The notes under the pieces were generated by a model. The model made no database searches, was not told the DNA's origin, and was given only the letters and a program-made list of their open reading frames with translations. The position numbers and the translations under genes are program-made. A stretch of 64,000 bases of DNA. Origin: Mesodorylaimus sp. YZB2_4 (Eukaryota > Nematoda > Enoplea > Dorylaimida > Dorylaimidae). Where the stretch lies: NCBI GenBank assembly GCA_030248295.1, contig JASANH010000918.1:186001-250000 (forward strand). The letters are read 5' to 3'. Shown one piece after another: positions 1 to 10,295 of the stretch (the first letter of the stretch is position 1; each line of letters opens with the position of its first letter).

Positions 1-3000
1 AAATGTATTTGCTAAAATGACTACGCCTTACAGATCGTTCTCTCCGTACGTCGCACGTGCCGTATTGTACTCGGATGGTTGCATTGTTGTCGCGACCAGA
101 TGCCAAAGAACGAGCTGCAAAGTCCACAACACAAGTCGGCTCCATTGAATGACCCTTGACGAATAAGCGCCCATAAAATGGCCTCCGTGTACGAAACTGA
201 GCCACGATCGAATCCACTTCACAATCGATCGCAGGCTCATCTGCAATCGGAAATATTTTTATACTTGGCCGCAAAAGGACTGCACAGAACTGCACATAGG
301 GAGTGGCCAAATCTTATCAGAGACACGTTAAGAAATGCTTGGTCAATGATCAAGTCAGGTCTTGGAGTGGCCAAGTCAAGAGTGCCTGTAACCGCAAATC
401 ATTTGCACAGGCATTCTTCAACTGTCGACAGCACACGACAGCAGAGGTGCCTGAAGCACTTGTCACAATCTGTCCATACCACTTGATACGCCTGTACACC
501 ATGTGGCCTACCCAGCCACCCTCAGAACGCAGTTCACTCCAACTGTTATTGAGTCACCCGGCATCTTGCCACTAAGTACCCCAAAGGCACGAGCCAACTG
601 TGCCTCTACTACTTACTTAGCACTTCATTGTCAATAGGAATTACGGCTGGCGAAACGCTCTGAAACAACATAAAATGCAGATTGACTTTGTATCATGCCT
701 TCTCGGCTCACACACTAGCTAGCATCAAAAAATGTTCCAACACGTGCAGTAGAGCTGTACAGTATGTCCTAGGAAGTACGGGAAGCCAGATCCACTGAAA
801 TGGGACCCCAGAGTTGCTGCTGGACATCTCGGCTTATAGTACAGGCAGTACTTGCTACGAGTGGAATCAATACTGTATGTGCAACATGTGCAATGCAGTA
901 TTCCATGTCCTAGGAACTAAGGGAAGAGCTCAATCAGCGCCAATCTTTTCATCCCCGAGTCGCTCTACTGGACATGTCCCATTCGTAAAGGGGCTTACCA
1001 CAAATTTGAAGCCGATGCACAATAGAATGGCAACTCGAATGTGACCCATGTCCACACGAATAGACCAGGCTAGTGCCCTTTTACTGACTGAATTCGCCAA
1101 GCGAGGCAATTTGTTAAGCGATAAGTAGGGTGGGTGGACAACTGCCGGGGTGTCAAAATAGACGAATGACCGTCGCAAATTGCGTTGAGAGGATTGCGGC
1201 TTTGCCCCTTAGGCCACTTTCGTCAATTCTCAGTTTGGCTACTTTGACAGAAGGAATTTCACAGACGCTAGTCACTCCCGCCAACCAATCGTTCACATTT
1301 TCACCCGCCGGGCTGGGCGGCCAGTCGTCCTTGCTGCAAGTGGACAACCACGATCTTACGGCCCTGACATCACACGCATTCTAGCGCGGTCGATACATTC
1401 TCCCTCGTCGTCCCATTCGCACCTACGGTCACTAACTTCTTGTTTTGCCCTCTAAACTTACACTCTCTCCTTGTAACCGGCCGCTTCTCGTACCCCCCCC
1501 CCCCCCCCAAACCACTCCACCACTCGCACGACACCTTTTCGAAGGCCGCCCGAAATAGACGCCTACCTGGCCGACCAAATTCTATGCCAGTCTGTATAAT
1601 TTCTTTTTCCTTTTCTGGAAAAGGCCCTCGTCTCCTGTCGCCTTCATTTGGTCACGGTCGCGTGTACAGCTAGGCCTCGCATCTCAAATCTAAATCCAAT
1701 AGACTCAATTTTTCGATCCTTCGCATTGAGCACTCGTACGCCAAATTTGCCCTTTTATTATTTACCAACAACGGGTTCGGGTGTCAATGGCTGCAGACCG
1801 TATTTTTAATTCTCCCTTCCCGTCCTTTCCCCTCGACTCATTGTCGACGGGCAAATTTAGTAGACCTTGAAGCTTGAATGGTCCGCGAGGTCGTTCCTTT
1901 CTACAAATGCCAAATGGCACCAACATTTCCGTCCTTCTAAAACGCAAATGCACCGGAAAATTTACTTAGAATGAAGAAAATTCATAGAAATAGTGGCCAC
2001 TGCAGAGTGCAAGAAATATTTGACGTGGGAAACCAGGCTCGTGATCAAACACGAGACACTTTGAAGTCGGGATGGAAAGTCCTCAGGAGAACAGCGCATG
2101 AACATTAGAGAACAATAACCTGCTGGGAAAAGGCACGGAACTCAAGTACTCCAGTGACAGTCAATGAGCAGATGCCAGCGTGATCTGCACTCGGGTCACG
2201 ACCCCTGCAGCATTACAGACTGAATATGTGATGAAAGCCAGGCTCGACCGACCCGGCTTTGGTGCTGAACCAGGAGAAAGCACAGTTTTCTTGCCGCTAG
2301 TCAGGCTAGATCGGACAAAATGAGTAAGCTCCACAGCTTATTCAATTGCAGTGAAGATCAAGAGACACCCACGGTAATTACTAGCTTATGAATGTCCTTT
2401 CACCAGAAGCTATTTGAATTCATAACTTTTCTATTTTTCCACTGTCAGTCAGTGTGAAATGATACGGTGCGCTGGTTGGTCCTGGCTCGGTCCTGGTTCG
2501 GCCGGCTCGATGGTTTGGTGGTCTAGTCGAAGCTGGTGACGCGCCCATGTTCTATCCAGTGCCGTCACACCATGATCCCTGTCTTGTATGTACAGGAGTG
2601 GGACAATGCAGCCACAAAGGCATGTTCGTATTTCAACTACAACCGTGTAATCGACTGGGTCCCTATTACTGAAGGGGTGACCGGGGCAGCCTACCAAGTC
2701 TTCCGACCTAGTCCATGGCTGCCGGCTGCCGCCTCCAAGCAGGGAATCGATTGCCAGTCGGGCCTCTGCAGTCCTCTTCACCATGACATGATCCATCTGC
2801 ATACCTTGACACTGTGATCCCCGCCAGCTGACAATGCAGCCACACAGAGCACAAGGGCACGTGCTCAGTATTTATGTGTGCCCTCATCAATCCTCTTTAC
2901 TATGAGTCCTCTACTGCACTCGCAGTCACGCTATGAACATTGATAGTGACCCAGAGCACTACAGCAGTCGACCCCAAATTCACGATGTCCCGTTTCCAGC

Positions 3001-3069
3001 TACAGCTTCATCAATCTCCAATCCCAGTCACCATGATCATTCACGCGAGTGATTGCAGTCTTGTCTCTT
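1..3069. other. Non-coding stretch, no supported gene
   Basis: I see no exon chain, family resemblance or RNA gene on either strand. The open frames here are short and lack convincing splice sites. There is a C-rich run near 1495-1509. A block around 2640-2790 resembles one inside the potassium channel gene near 23440-23560 (shared words such as ATCGATTGCCAGTCG versus ATCGATTGTCAGTCG), so part of this stretch is probably dispersed repeat. The 3' untranslated region of the receptor gene to the right must lie in its last few hundred bases, but I could not place its polyadenylation site. Confidence 0.5.
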
Positions 3070-6000
3070 CTACGCAGTCAGATGAGGGGCAGCGAACAGA
3101 ATAGCGCACGTGCTGATGGCCAAGAAACTAGCGAACACGATCAAGCATAGACGATCCACTGTCATAGCTGCAAAGAAAAGTGTCTGCAGGGGGAGGTGAC
3201 ACGGGGTGGTTCAATAGGGAGACCAGACTGAAGTCTAGTGGAGTTGAATATACCAATCAGATCGGTTCCCAGAGTGATATAAACTCAAAAAATGGCTGCA
3301 GGTGGAGGATAAAGGAGATCATGCAGGCTTCGTGTCAGTTCCAGAGGGGTTACCAAAGTGATCTAGACCCAAAAAATGTCTGCAGGTGGAGGATCAAGGA
3401 GATCATGCAGTGGCTTCGTGTCAGTTCCAGCGGCGTTCCCAAGTTGATCTACCGTAGACCCATCTCACCTGCAAATTTCCAGTCATTGATCACCTCTTCG
3501 TTGTCATCTTCGCGACGCATTCGGTCAGTTATGTATTTCAGCTCATTCAATATTTGTCTCATGTCATCCGATCCCCCCTTCCTTATCACTATGGGGGATG
3601 ACCATGGTTTAGTTGGATTCGGTTTACCGCACTCAGATTCCAATTGCATCAGTGTTTCCGTTCGAAGTCCAGCCTGGCCGAGTGTGGGTGATCCGTTGGC
3701 TGCATATCGAAACACGCCTCCAATTCGATCCTTATCAATATCTAACACATTCGATAGCAGCACTTTGGATGCGGCAGATGGACGAGTACAATCGCGACGA
3801 GTGATCACATCGATTTCTTCGTTGAACCATTGCTGAGACGGAGACTGGAGGAAGGTGGGGCGTGATATGATACGCCCTGGTCGTTTCATCATCAATAGCC
3901 ATGGTAGCCAGTTAAGGAAGATCCGGCGGACCTGAAACAGGAAGGTAGCAGCTGAAAGTGGTAGGTCGATTTCAGATCAGATTACTGTGACTGCGGGCTC
4001 CAGGCGGATTTGATACACAAGGAAAGGGGACATGCGTGTCTACTCTGTGGCTGCAAGCAAGGCAGACCAGATCTGCCCGGGACCAAACATACACGAGTCC
4101 AGTCTGATCACAGCCCAAGTGTCTTACCAAAGGCGACATTTCATGCGTGTCAGCAGTTCTATGATGGAAATTCAATACCAGCACAGTGAACACGACCGAG
4201 GCGGTCACAACTACCATTATACAAGAAAAATAGGTTCCTAAAAGAGGGGTGTTTATTAGCCTTGCCATCACTCTTGTCACTAATCTCATGCAAAACGAAA
4301 GCAGTGCTAGCAAATAATTTAGTACTTAACTAGCAAAGGGACCGTCTCCCCGGTCGGAGGCATCGAAACGGCAACGATTTGCAGGTAGAATACCAAAGCC
4401 ATGACTACGTTCAAGCCTGCAAAAGGGAGAAGAAATTCGACTATGGTCACCTGCTTGCAGCACTGCTTTCGATTCCCACGAGAAATTTTAAAAAATGATT
4501 AGTTTTTTATACCAATTAGAGGAACTGCATCGGACGTGTGGGGCGTGTTTTCCGAGACGACAAATAGGAAAACGCACAGCGACATAAAAACCGAAACTCC
4601 TATGGATAATAAGAATGGTAAGTGGGTGCGGCCATGATGGCTTGGGTTGGCATTTGGGACATCACACAATGCATACTCATGCATCGCTCAGGTCGTACTG
4701 CAAACAAATCCTTCCTTTGTCGGCTGAAGCAATGGGCGCGGTCCTGCACTTAGCAACAAACACCTCACTCTCGGTCCATCTTACTTCGACTATTTTAGTA
4801 AGGGGCTGGCCAGGTCTCTCAACCAGAAGCTGTGTGGGCACAGATAGCAAGTACATCCACGCCTTGCACTACATTCACACAATGTAATAGGCTTCAGTGC
4901 ATCCTATTTGACCTTTATCCACCTTGGCTTGTAGTGAACACTATGTGCTCGAGACCCTGTTGTGGTGCCACTGTATCAGCCATGGGGGTGAGTGGTAGCT
5001 TCACTACCACATGCTCCCTCGTGCCTGGCGGGCCTTGGCGAGTGGGAAAGAGTAATCGATCTACCCTAGCTGGCAAACGTCAACCCCTCAGGTTGATGTT
5101 TCAGAGGCAGGCAGTCGCAAGACTTGCCTGCTCCACATGTCTACATGTCCACATTTTGTCCCACATTCCCCCCACCCCCCCCCCCCCCCCCCCCACCCCA
5201 CGCCTGCCAGGCTCGGTTTCACGCCTCAATGTATACGAGCTTAGAGAGCCAGCAAGACCAAATGACAGTGATTCGGGTGCCTATCCTTCTATTGGAGACA
5301 GCATTTTGGAATCTGGAACCAGTGGCAGTCCAAGCAACCCATTTCCTTGCTCCTACCTAATGTCAGTTTCTCTCCCGAATCAGGTGGTAATGTGAATCCG
5401 AGTAAGGTCATGGCCGATATGAGAACGCACGGTATGATCAAGTTGAATCCATAGTACAGTGTTCGCCTCCGCACCCAAATCGTGAACGTGACATCTGGAT
5501 ATGGATCAGGGCAGCAATCGTAGTAGAAAATGCTTCGTTTTACTGGCACTCCTAAAAAATTAATGGAATCAGGCTCACAAACTGTTGTTCTTGAAGACCC
5601 ATGTTCCTCTGCAGTCCACTCATTCCCAAACCCACATTTTCAAACTCGCTCACCCATCAGATTCCACTCGCCATTTTCCGTATATGTGGCCGTGCCCACA
5701 GTCCCGTCATGCAGATCTGTAATAAGCCATGCCAACTGAAAACAGTTTATGAGTGACACGCTAACAGACCTATTTGATAACCACTGTAGCTCCAGCTGCC
5801 GAATTTCAACACTGAAAAACCATCGAATAGTCTCCAAAACTTTACCCAGAAAACACTCCTTACCACACTTTTGGTCATCGAATGGAAACCAAGTGATGTC
5901 GATCTTGCATCTGAAACCATGTCCTATCACCCTCTCTCTGCCACCAGAGATCGCAGGGTCACTTACGTGCTTTGTATTATACTGGGCGGTATCCAACTGA

Positions 6001-6876
6001 CATTGCCATCGTATGATATGATGGCATTGGTCGGCCATGTCGAGTCGAACTTTTGATCAGCACTATCAAATTTGGCCCACTGTCTCTCCTCTACCCTCTA
6101 CACAGTAACACATACCTATTATACAAGAGGATGTCAGGTCTCCACAGTCGTTCGATAGGCAACCTCAGCTCTGCCACTCCGCTGTAATCGTCTGGATTCC
6201 ACTGCAGATAGTGATCCCTCCACTCCTGCAATGCCGCATCATCACAACCCATTCCCGTCACAACAGTGCATGAAAGGAGGGGGGACAGAGCTTGCAGACA
6301 GAAACACATGGTGCCATCCTTAGTGCAAGTGCTTACGGCTAGACACCTTAACTTACGAATCTAAGCCATATATTGGTATGCACTACTTGATTTTTTTCAT
6401 CCTGTAACGCAAAGGGCAGCTTGTAAAGTCAACACCCGCCACCCTGTTGAGACCACTCCGAGGGGAAAGTGATGAAGCCAAAGCCAGCGCACTAAGCCAA
6501 AGCCGGCTATACTTGCCATTTTCATCCAAATATTTGTCGCCAAAATTTGACTTTTCTCATTCTAGAATGCAACAAGTATTTCACTCGCACAATACGACCA
6601 GGGTAGATAGCACTACGACGGAGGGGACGAGATGGCCGGGGAAAACGTGAGCAGACATCGAATTGGCCGCCAAAAACTTACAATATCGATTATTTGCTGC
6701 AAATCGATTCCTAATCGCACATCGACTGGACGACTCTCGTTGGCCACCGGTCTCACCAACGGGTCGTAGTCAGTTAGCAACCTTTTGATAAGCTCTTTCT
6801 CGTGATCACCACCGAGAACACCTTGGATTAAGCACCATATTAGGACCAAGCGAGGTGTCCAAGTCTGTCCGACCAT
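3070..6876 (-). CDS. Nicotinic acetylcholine receptor subunit, ACR-16/alpha7-like
   Basis: This is a ligand-gated cation channel subunit of the cell membrane. Twelve exons close in phase: 6682-6876, 6357-6401, 6116-6225, 5967-6062, 5864-5910, 5770-5811, 5654-5716, 5357-5551, 4513-4599, 4128-4237, 3469-3931 and 3070-3167, giving 516 residues. In order I see a signal peptide, the loop motif WIPPS, the 15-residue Cys-loop ([15 protein letters not shown]), KFGSWSY, the vicinal cysteines [11 protein letters not shown] that mark an alpha-type subunit, TM1 with LIIPCV, the cation-selecting GEK before TM2, TM3, a long cytoplasmic loop and TM4 (VDRLCLIVF). The longer open frame begins with TTG; I chose the ATG at 6876 because a TTTTAG acceptor sits 18 nt upstream. 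The oddity is Met instead of Leu at pore position 9'. The family call is firm; the subgroup is inferred. Confidence 0.93.
3264..3435. repeat. Two-copy ~85-nt tandem repeat in receptor intron 11
   Basis: Two adjacent copies of about 85 nt each contain CAAAAAATG, CTGCAGGTGGAGGAT and GGAGATCATGCAG, followed by GCTTCGTGTCAGTTCCAG. They differ at a few positions. They lie entirely within the last intron of the acetylcholine receptor gene. Confidence 0.8.
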
Positions 6877-6894
6877 CCTCCTCGCCGAGGCCAA

Positions 6895-8173
6895 CTAAAA
6901 GTCACGAGACATTGGCTCAAACGAACTCCATCTTGCCTGTACTCTCCTCGAAATCGGTGCTTTCTCCTCGAGATGCATTCTCAGACGAGTAGCATCTCGG
7001 AGTGTAACGATTTTCATTGACCAAAGTGCAGCTATGACGCGCATTGGGCAGCGAGAATGATCTCGAGCAAGCAATGGTCCTTTCTCACGGCCATTTATAA
7101 TAGACTAGAACCGAATTTGGAAGAAAGGCGAGCCCATAAAACAGCACATAAACGCTTTCCAATAAGCATTGATTCCTAGCTTCCCAAACACGGGCTCTAT
7201 TCATTCACCCGCCCAAAAATAATCCTATTCCGACCCCCATCAACCTAAGACCCTGCCATTTCGATTTTTACACGGCTGCTCGTGCGTGAAGGACCAACTC
7301 ACGATCAGCCGCACGGCACAAATGCATACTAATCCGTTTTTTATAAAGCCACACGTTCCGTGCACAAAATTCAAAACAGGCATATACACTGGGCTGGACA
7401 GTCGCTTTATCATCTCGCCATGCCCGCATTTGGTGCGGGCAGTTGACATAGCTCAGGGAATGGAAGAACGCTGACTGCCCGAGCCGAATTCTCTTCCACT
7501 TGCTAAAATAGAAAATTAAGCGGGTTTGTAATTGGGGCGAAGACAAGAGAAGGGTACAAAGCCAGCCAGTCTAGCGTGCTGACCCGTGTCACATTGCAAC
7601 TAACGTTTGTCATACAAGGCGTAAGGGCGGAAAATGGGCCTTAAAAATTTTTCTGGTATTTGAGCAGGCAGGGGATGAATTGTGTGAGGGAGTACAGTAG
7701 GACAGAGATTGATCTGGCGGCATACGAGGACGTACGGTAGGACATGCGAATTGGAAGTAAGAGGGTACAGTACCGAAGGACTGGATGCCCACTGCGCGCT
7801 CGTGTTTGTTAAGTGACCAGTAGGACAAGTATTGTTGCAGAGTTGTACAATAGGTACCTCAGTGCTGTACAGTGGGTTAGGTCCTCAGCATGCTACAGTA
7901 TTTGCATGCCACTATACTCCTGCACGTGGTCCTGGTCCATTGTTTTGCACTACGGGTCGCCGACCAGCACCAGACCCCTTTAGTGCGCGGACTGACGATC
8001 TTATTCGCCAGTTCAAGGTCCGCGTCCTTCGCTTCGCTGGTGTATCTACTGTAGTATCTGGGCATCCATATCTCTTCCCATCGTCCCTCATCCCCCGCAT
8101 CCGGTTACTCAATGGCGCTCAACGTGCTGGCAACCCTTCTCCCAGGCCATCTACACCACTCTTGCATACTTAC
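6895..8173. other. Intergenic, 5' side of receptor and 3' side of lipocalin-like gene
   Basis: A TTTTAG acceptor ends at 6895 on the minus strand, immediately upstream of the receptor start. It belongs to a 5'-UTR intron or a spliced-leader site. The left neighbour's last exon may also lie here. From 7912 to 8066 there is a minus-strand reading frame, rich in Arg, Gly and Pro, that could be joined in phase to the lipocalin-like gene through a GTAA/GTATGC donor. I could not confirm it. Nothing else is supported. Confidence 0.4.
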
Positions 8174-9967
8174 CACTTTAATGTATTCAGCCACTTGGGC
8201 ATTGTATTCACGAAAAAACGAATCGGAACGTCGTGCGAACACGTGAAACGATCGACATCGATTTGCGCCGAGTGTCTCGGCCAGCACGATATAGCCGTAC
8301 ATGGTACTCGTCTCGGGCCCCGCTCTAACCAAGCACACTAGAAACAGAGGACACAACTTCACTGATCGCGAGAGGTTCAGGCCAGAGTGAAGCCTGCATG
8401 GCCCTACTCAAATTTATATCACCTACCCGGAAGTTCGAAACCAGGCAACTTAATAATGACGTTTCTCGGATCGACGTTGGTGTTTTGTTTTAGGATCCCC
8501 GTTGCCTAAAATGGATCGTTTGTGTTTCCTTTTGCTATTAGTGCACGATTTGTGCTTTGCAGTCAAGGTCATACAATAAACTCAAAGTAGAGACTTTGCC
8601 CAGTTTGAACCCCCCAATCACAGACCTCGTGCAATTGTCGATTGATAGTATCGTCCCTGAAATACACGTCTATCGACGACTGACTGTGATTGCCGCGAGA
8701 CTGTGGTCTGCTCACTGAAATGATAAGAGCAATACCATGCGGCCACCCTCAAAGTGGGTCCTCGCTCGAACTTGGATCGCTTACATTGCATGCCAACACA
8801 AGCAGGCTGCATAGCCAGGCCCTGGCTGCTCGTGCTCCCCTGGCCATATATCGACTGCAGGTTTAGAATGGCTGTGTAAATGTTACGCAGTGAGTGGGGG
8901 CTGCCGTACACCTGCAATACCAGATATGGTCACGCTCATTAGACGGTCATCTCTAATACGCCTACCTGAACCCAGGGCCCCGCCAGTCTCTTCATATCGA
9001 CAGGAATACAATCGGGGCAGCGCGTACCATAGTTCTCCTCTGATCGTTGTGGAGGCGGTGGTGGCTGGAACTGATTTACAGGTACCAATACTGGCACTTG
9101 AGCTGGTGGTGGAGGTAGAAAAGGGGCGGGCGGAAGTGACGGTCGTTGTTGAGGTATTGGTGGGAAGAGAGGCAGCAGTGGATGAGCTGGACGCGGAGAT
9201 GGGGGCCAGGTGGGTTTCCTAGTTGGCGCCTGAGTCGATGCTACAGTGGCTTTAGTCGAACCAATAGTCTTCCCTGAACTTGGCGGTCGAGCAGGACCAG
9301 AAGGAGCCAAGAAAGCATTGTTCAGTAACAGGCTGCTAGGCCCCACGGGTTGTAGCAGAGCTGTGTTATCGATCGATTGATGTGAGGGGATCTGCGCAAG
9401 GCTAGACCAGTCTATCGGACCGACCAGACCCGTTAGTCCGCCTCCCACAGGCGCTTGATTGGGCTGTTGTGCTAGGACAGATCCTTGCCGGCCTAACGAG
9501 AACACTTCCCCGTTCTTCAAATCTGGTTTGATAAAAGAGCCGGGTGGGGCGAAGGGGTAAACGTAATCAGGTGGCAGATCAGTTCTGCCTTGGAGACCCG
9601 CAGGAACATTGAAGCCATTCTGGTTCTCCGGATTCGTCAGCCCCACAAAAGCTGGTGGGAATCCGTGCGGAAAATCCAAGGGAGGCAACGCGCCAACTCC
9701 AGTCAATGCTACTGGCAATGAGGACGGTGATTTCTGCTTTTGTCCAGGCGATGCTGCTGCAGGCTTCGATGGCACTGCACTGATGGTGAGAGCAGGTGCC
9801 GAAACTGGGGGCGCATCATTTTGAGGCCGCGTCAGGCCAGCGGACTTGAGTTGAGGAAAGAATGTATTCAATAATGCCCCCGCCAATCCACCGACCAAAG
9901 TCTCACCGGGCTTCTGACCATGGGCTAATTGCACGCTAGCAATTACGACGAGCCAAAGGACCTTCAT
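8174..9967 (-). CDS. Secreted lipocalin-like protein with Pro-rich N-terminal region (paralogue A)
   Basis: The protein is predicted to be extracellular. The exons are 8966-9967, 8785-8911, 8626-8714, one ending at the GTAGGTG donor near 8430 that starts after a TTTTAG near 8510, and 8174-8337; the final exon is unresolved. It begins with a clear signal peptide (MKVLWLVVIASVQLAHG). About 300 residues rich in Pro, Ala, Leu and Gln follow. A conserved C-terminal domain then runs CPDC, LAGPWVQ, VYGSPHSLRNIYT, CVG, VYFRDD, MYGYIVLAET and FHVFARRSD. The GxW near the domain start and the YxY...R close to its end fit a divergent lipocalin fold, which is an inference. The same exon order and phases recur in the upstream gene on this strand, so the two are tandem duplicates. 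Its ligand is unknown. Confidence 0.7.
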
Positions 9968-10295
9968 CCTAACTGACCACCCGATTGCCAAGGCAGCACA
10001 ACCAAATGAGGCTGGTCCTAATCACACACTCTTTACGTCACGCACTCCGCCAGACCCGCATGATGACCTGGATAGAACGGGAAAGGTTGCGTTTCTTAGA
10101 TCCGACGCGCCCCCATTGTTTGAATGGGTGCCGCGTACGGTTAGTGCTAGTGACCCGATTTCACTTTCTCTCGACCCAAATATGGAAGACAATCTTCAGC
10201 ACATACTCATACTCGTATATAACATACCAACGGCACCTGAACAGGCATACCTCTACGCTACATACAACAGCCCGTTACAAGCCTCCTACTCGTAC
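9968..10295. other. Short spacer between the two lipocalin-like paralogues
   Basis: Only 328 bp separate the stop codon of the upstream paralogue from the start codon of this one, both read on the minus strand. No other gene is visible. The spacing leaves room for one polyadenylation site and a small promoter or trans-splice site. Confidence 0.5.

Noticed and set aside
6877..6894. Receptor start six codons further upstream
   Set aside because: The upstream codon is TTG and it directly follows a TTTTAG acceptor; the first ATG (6876) gives a normal signal peptide.
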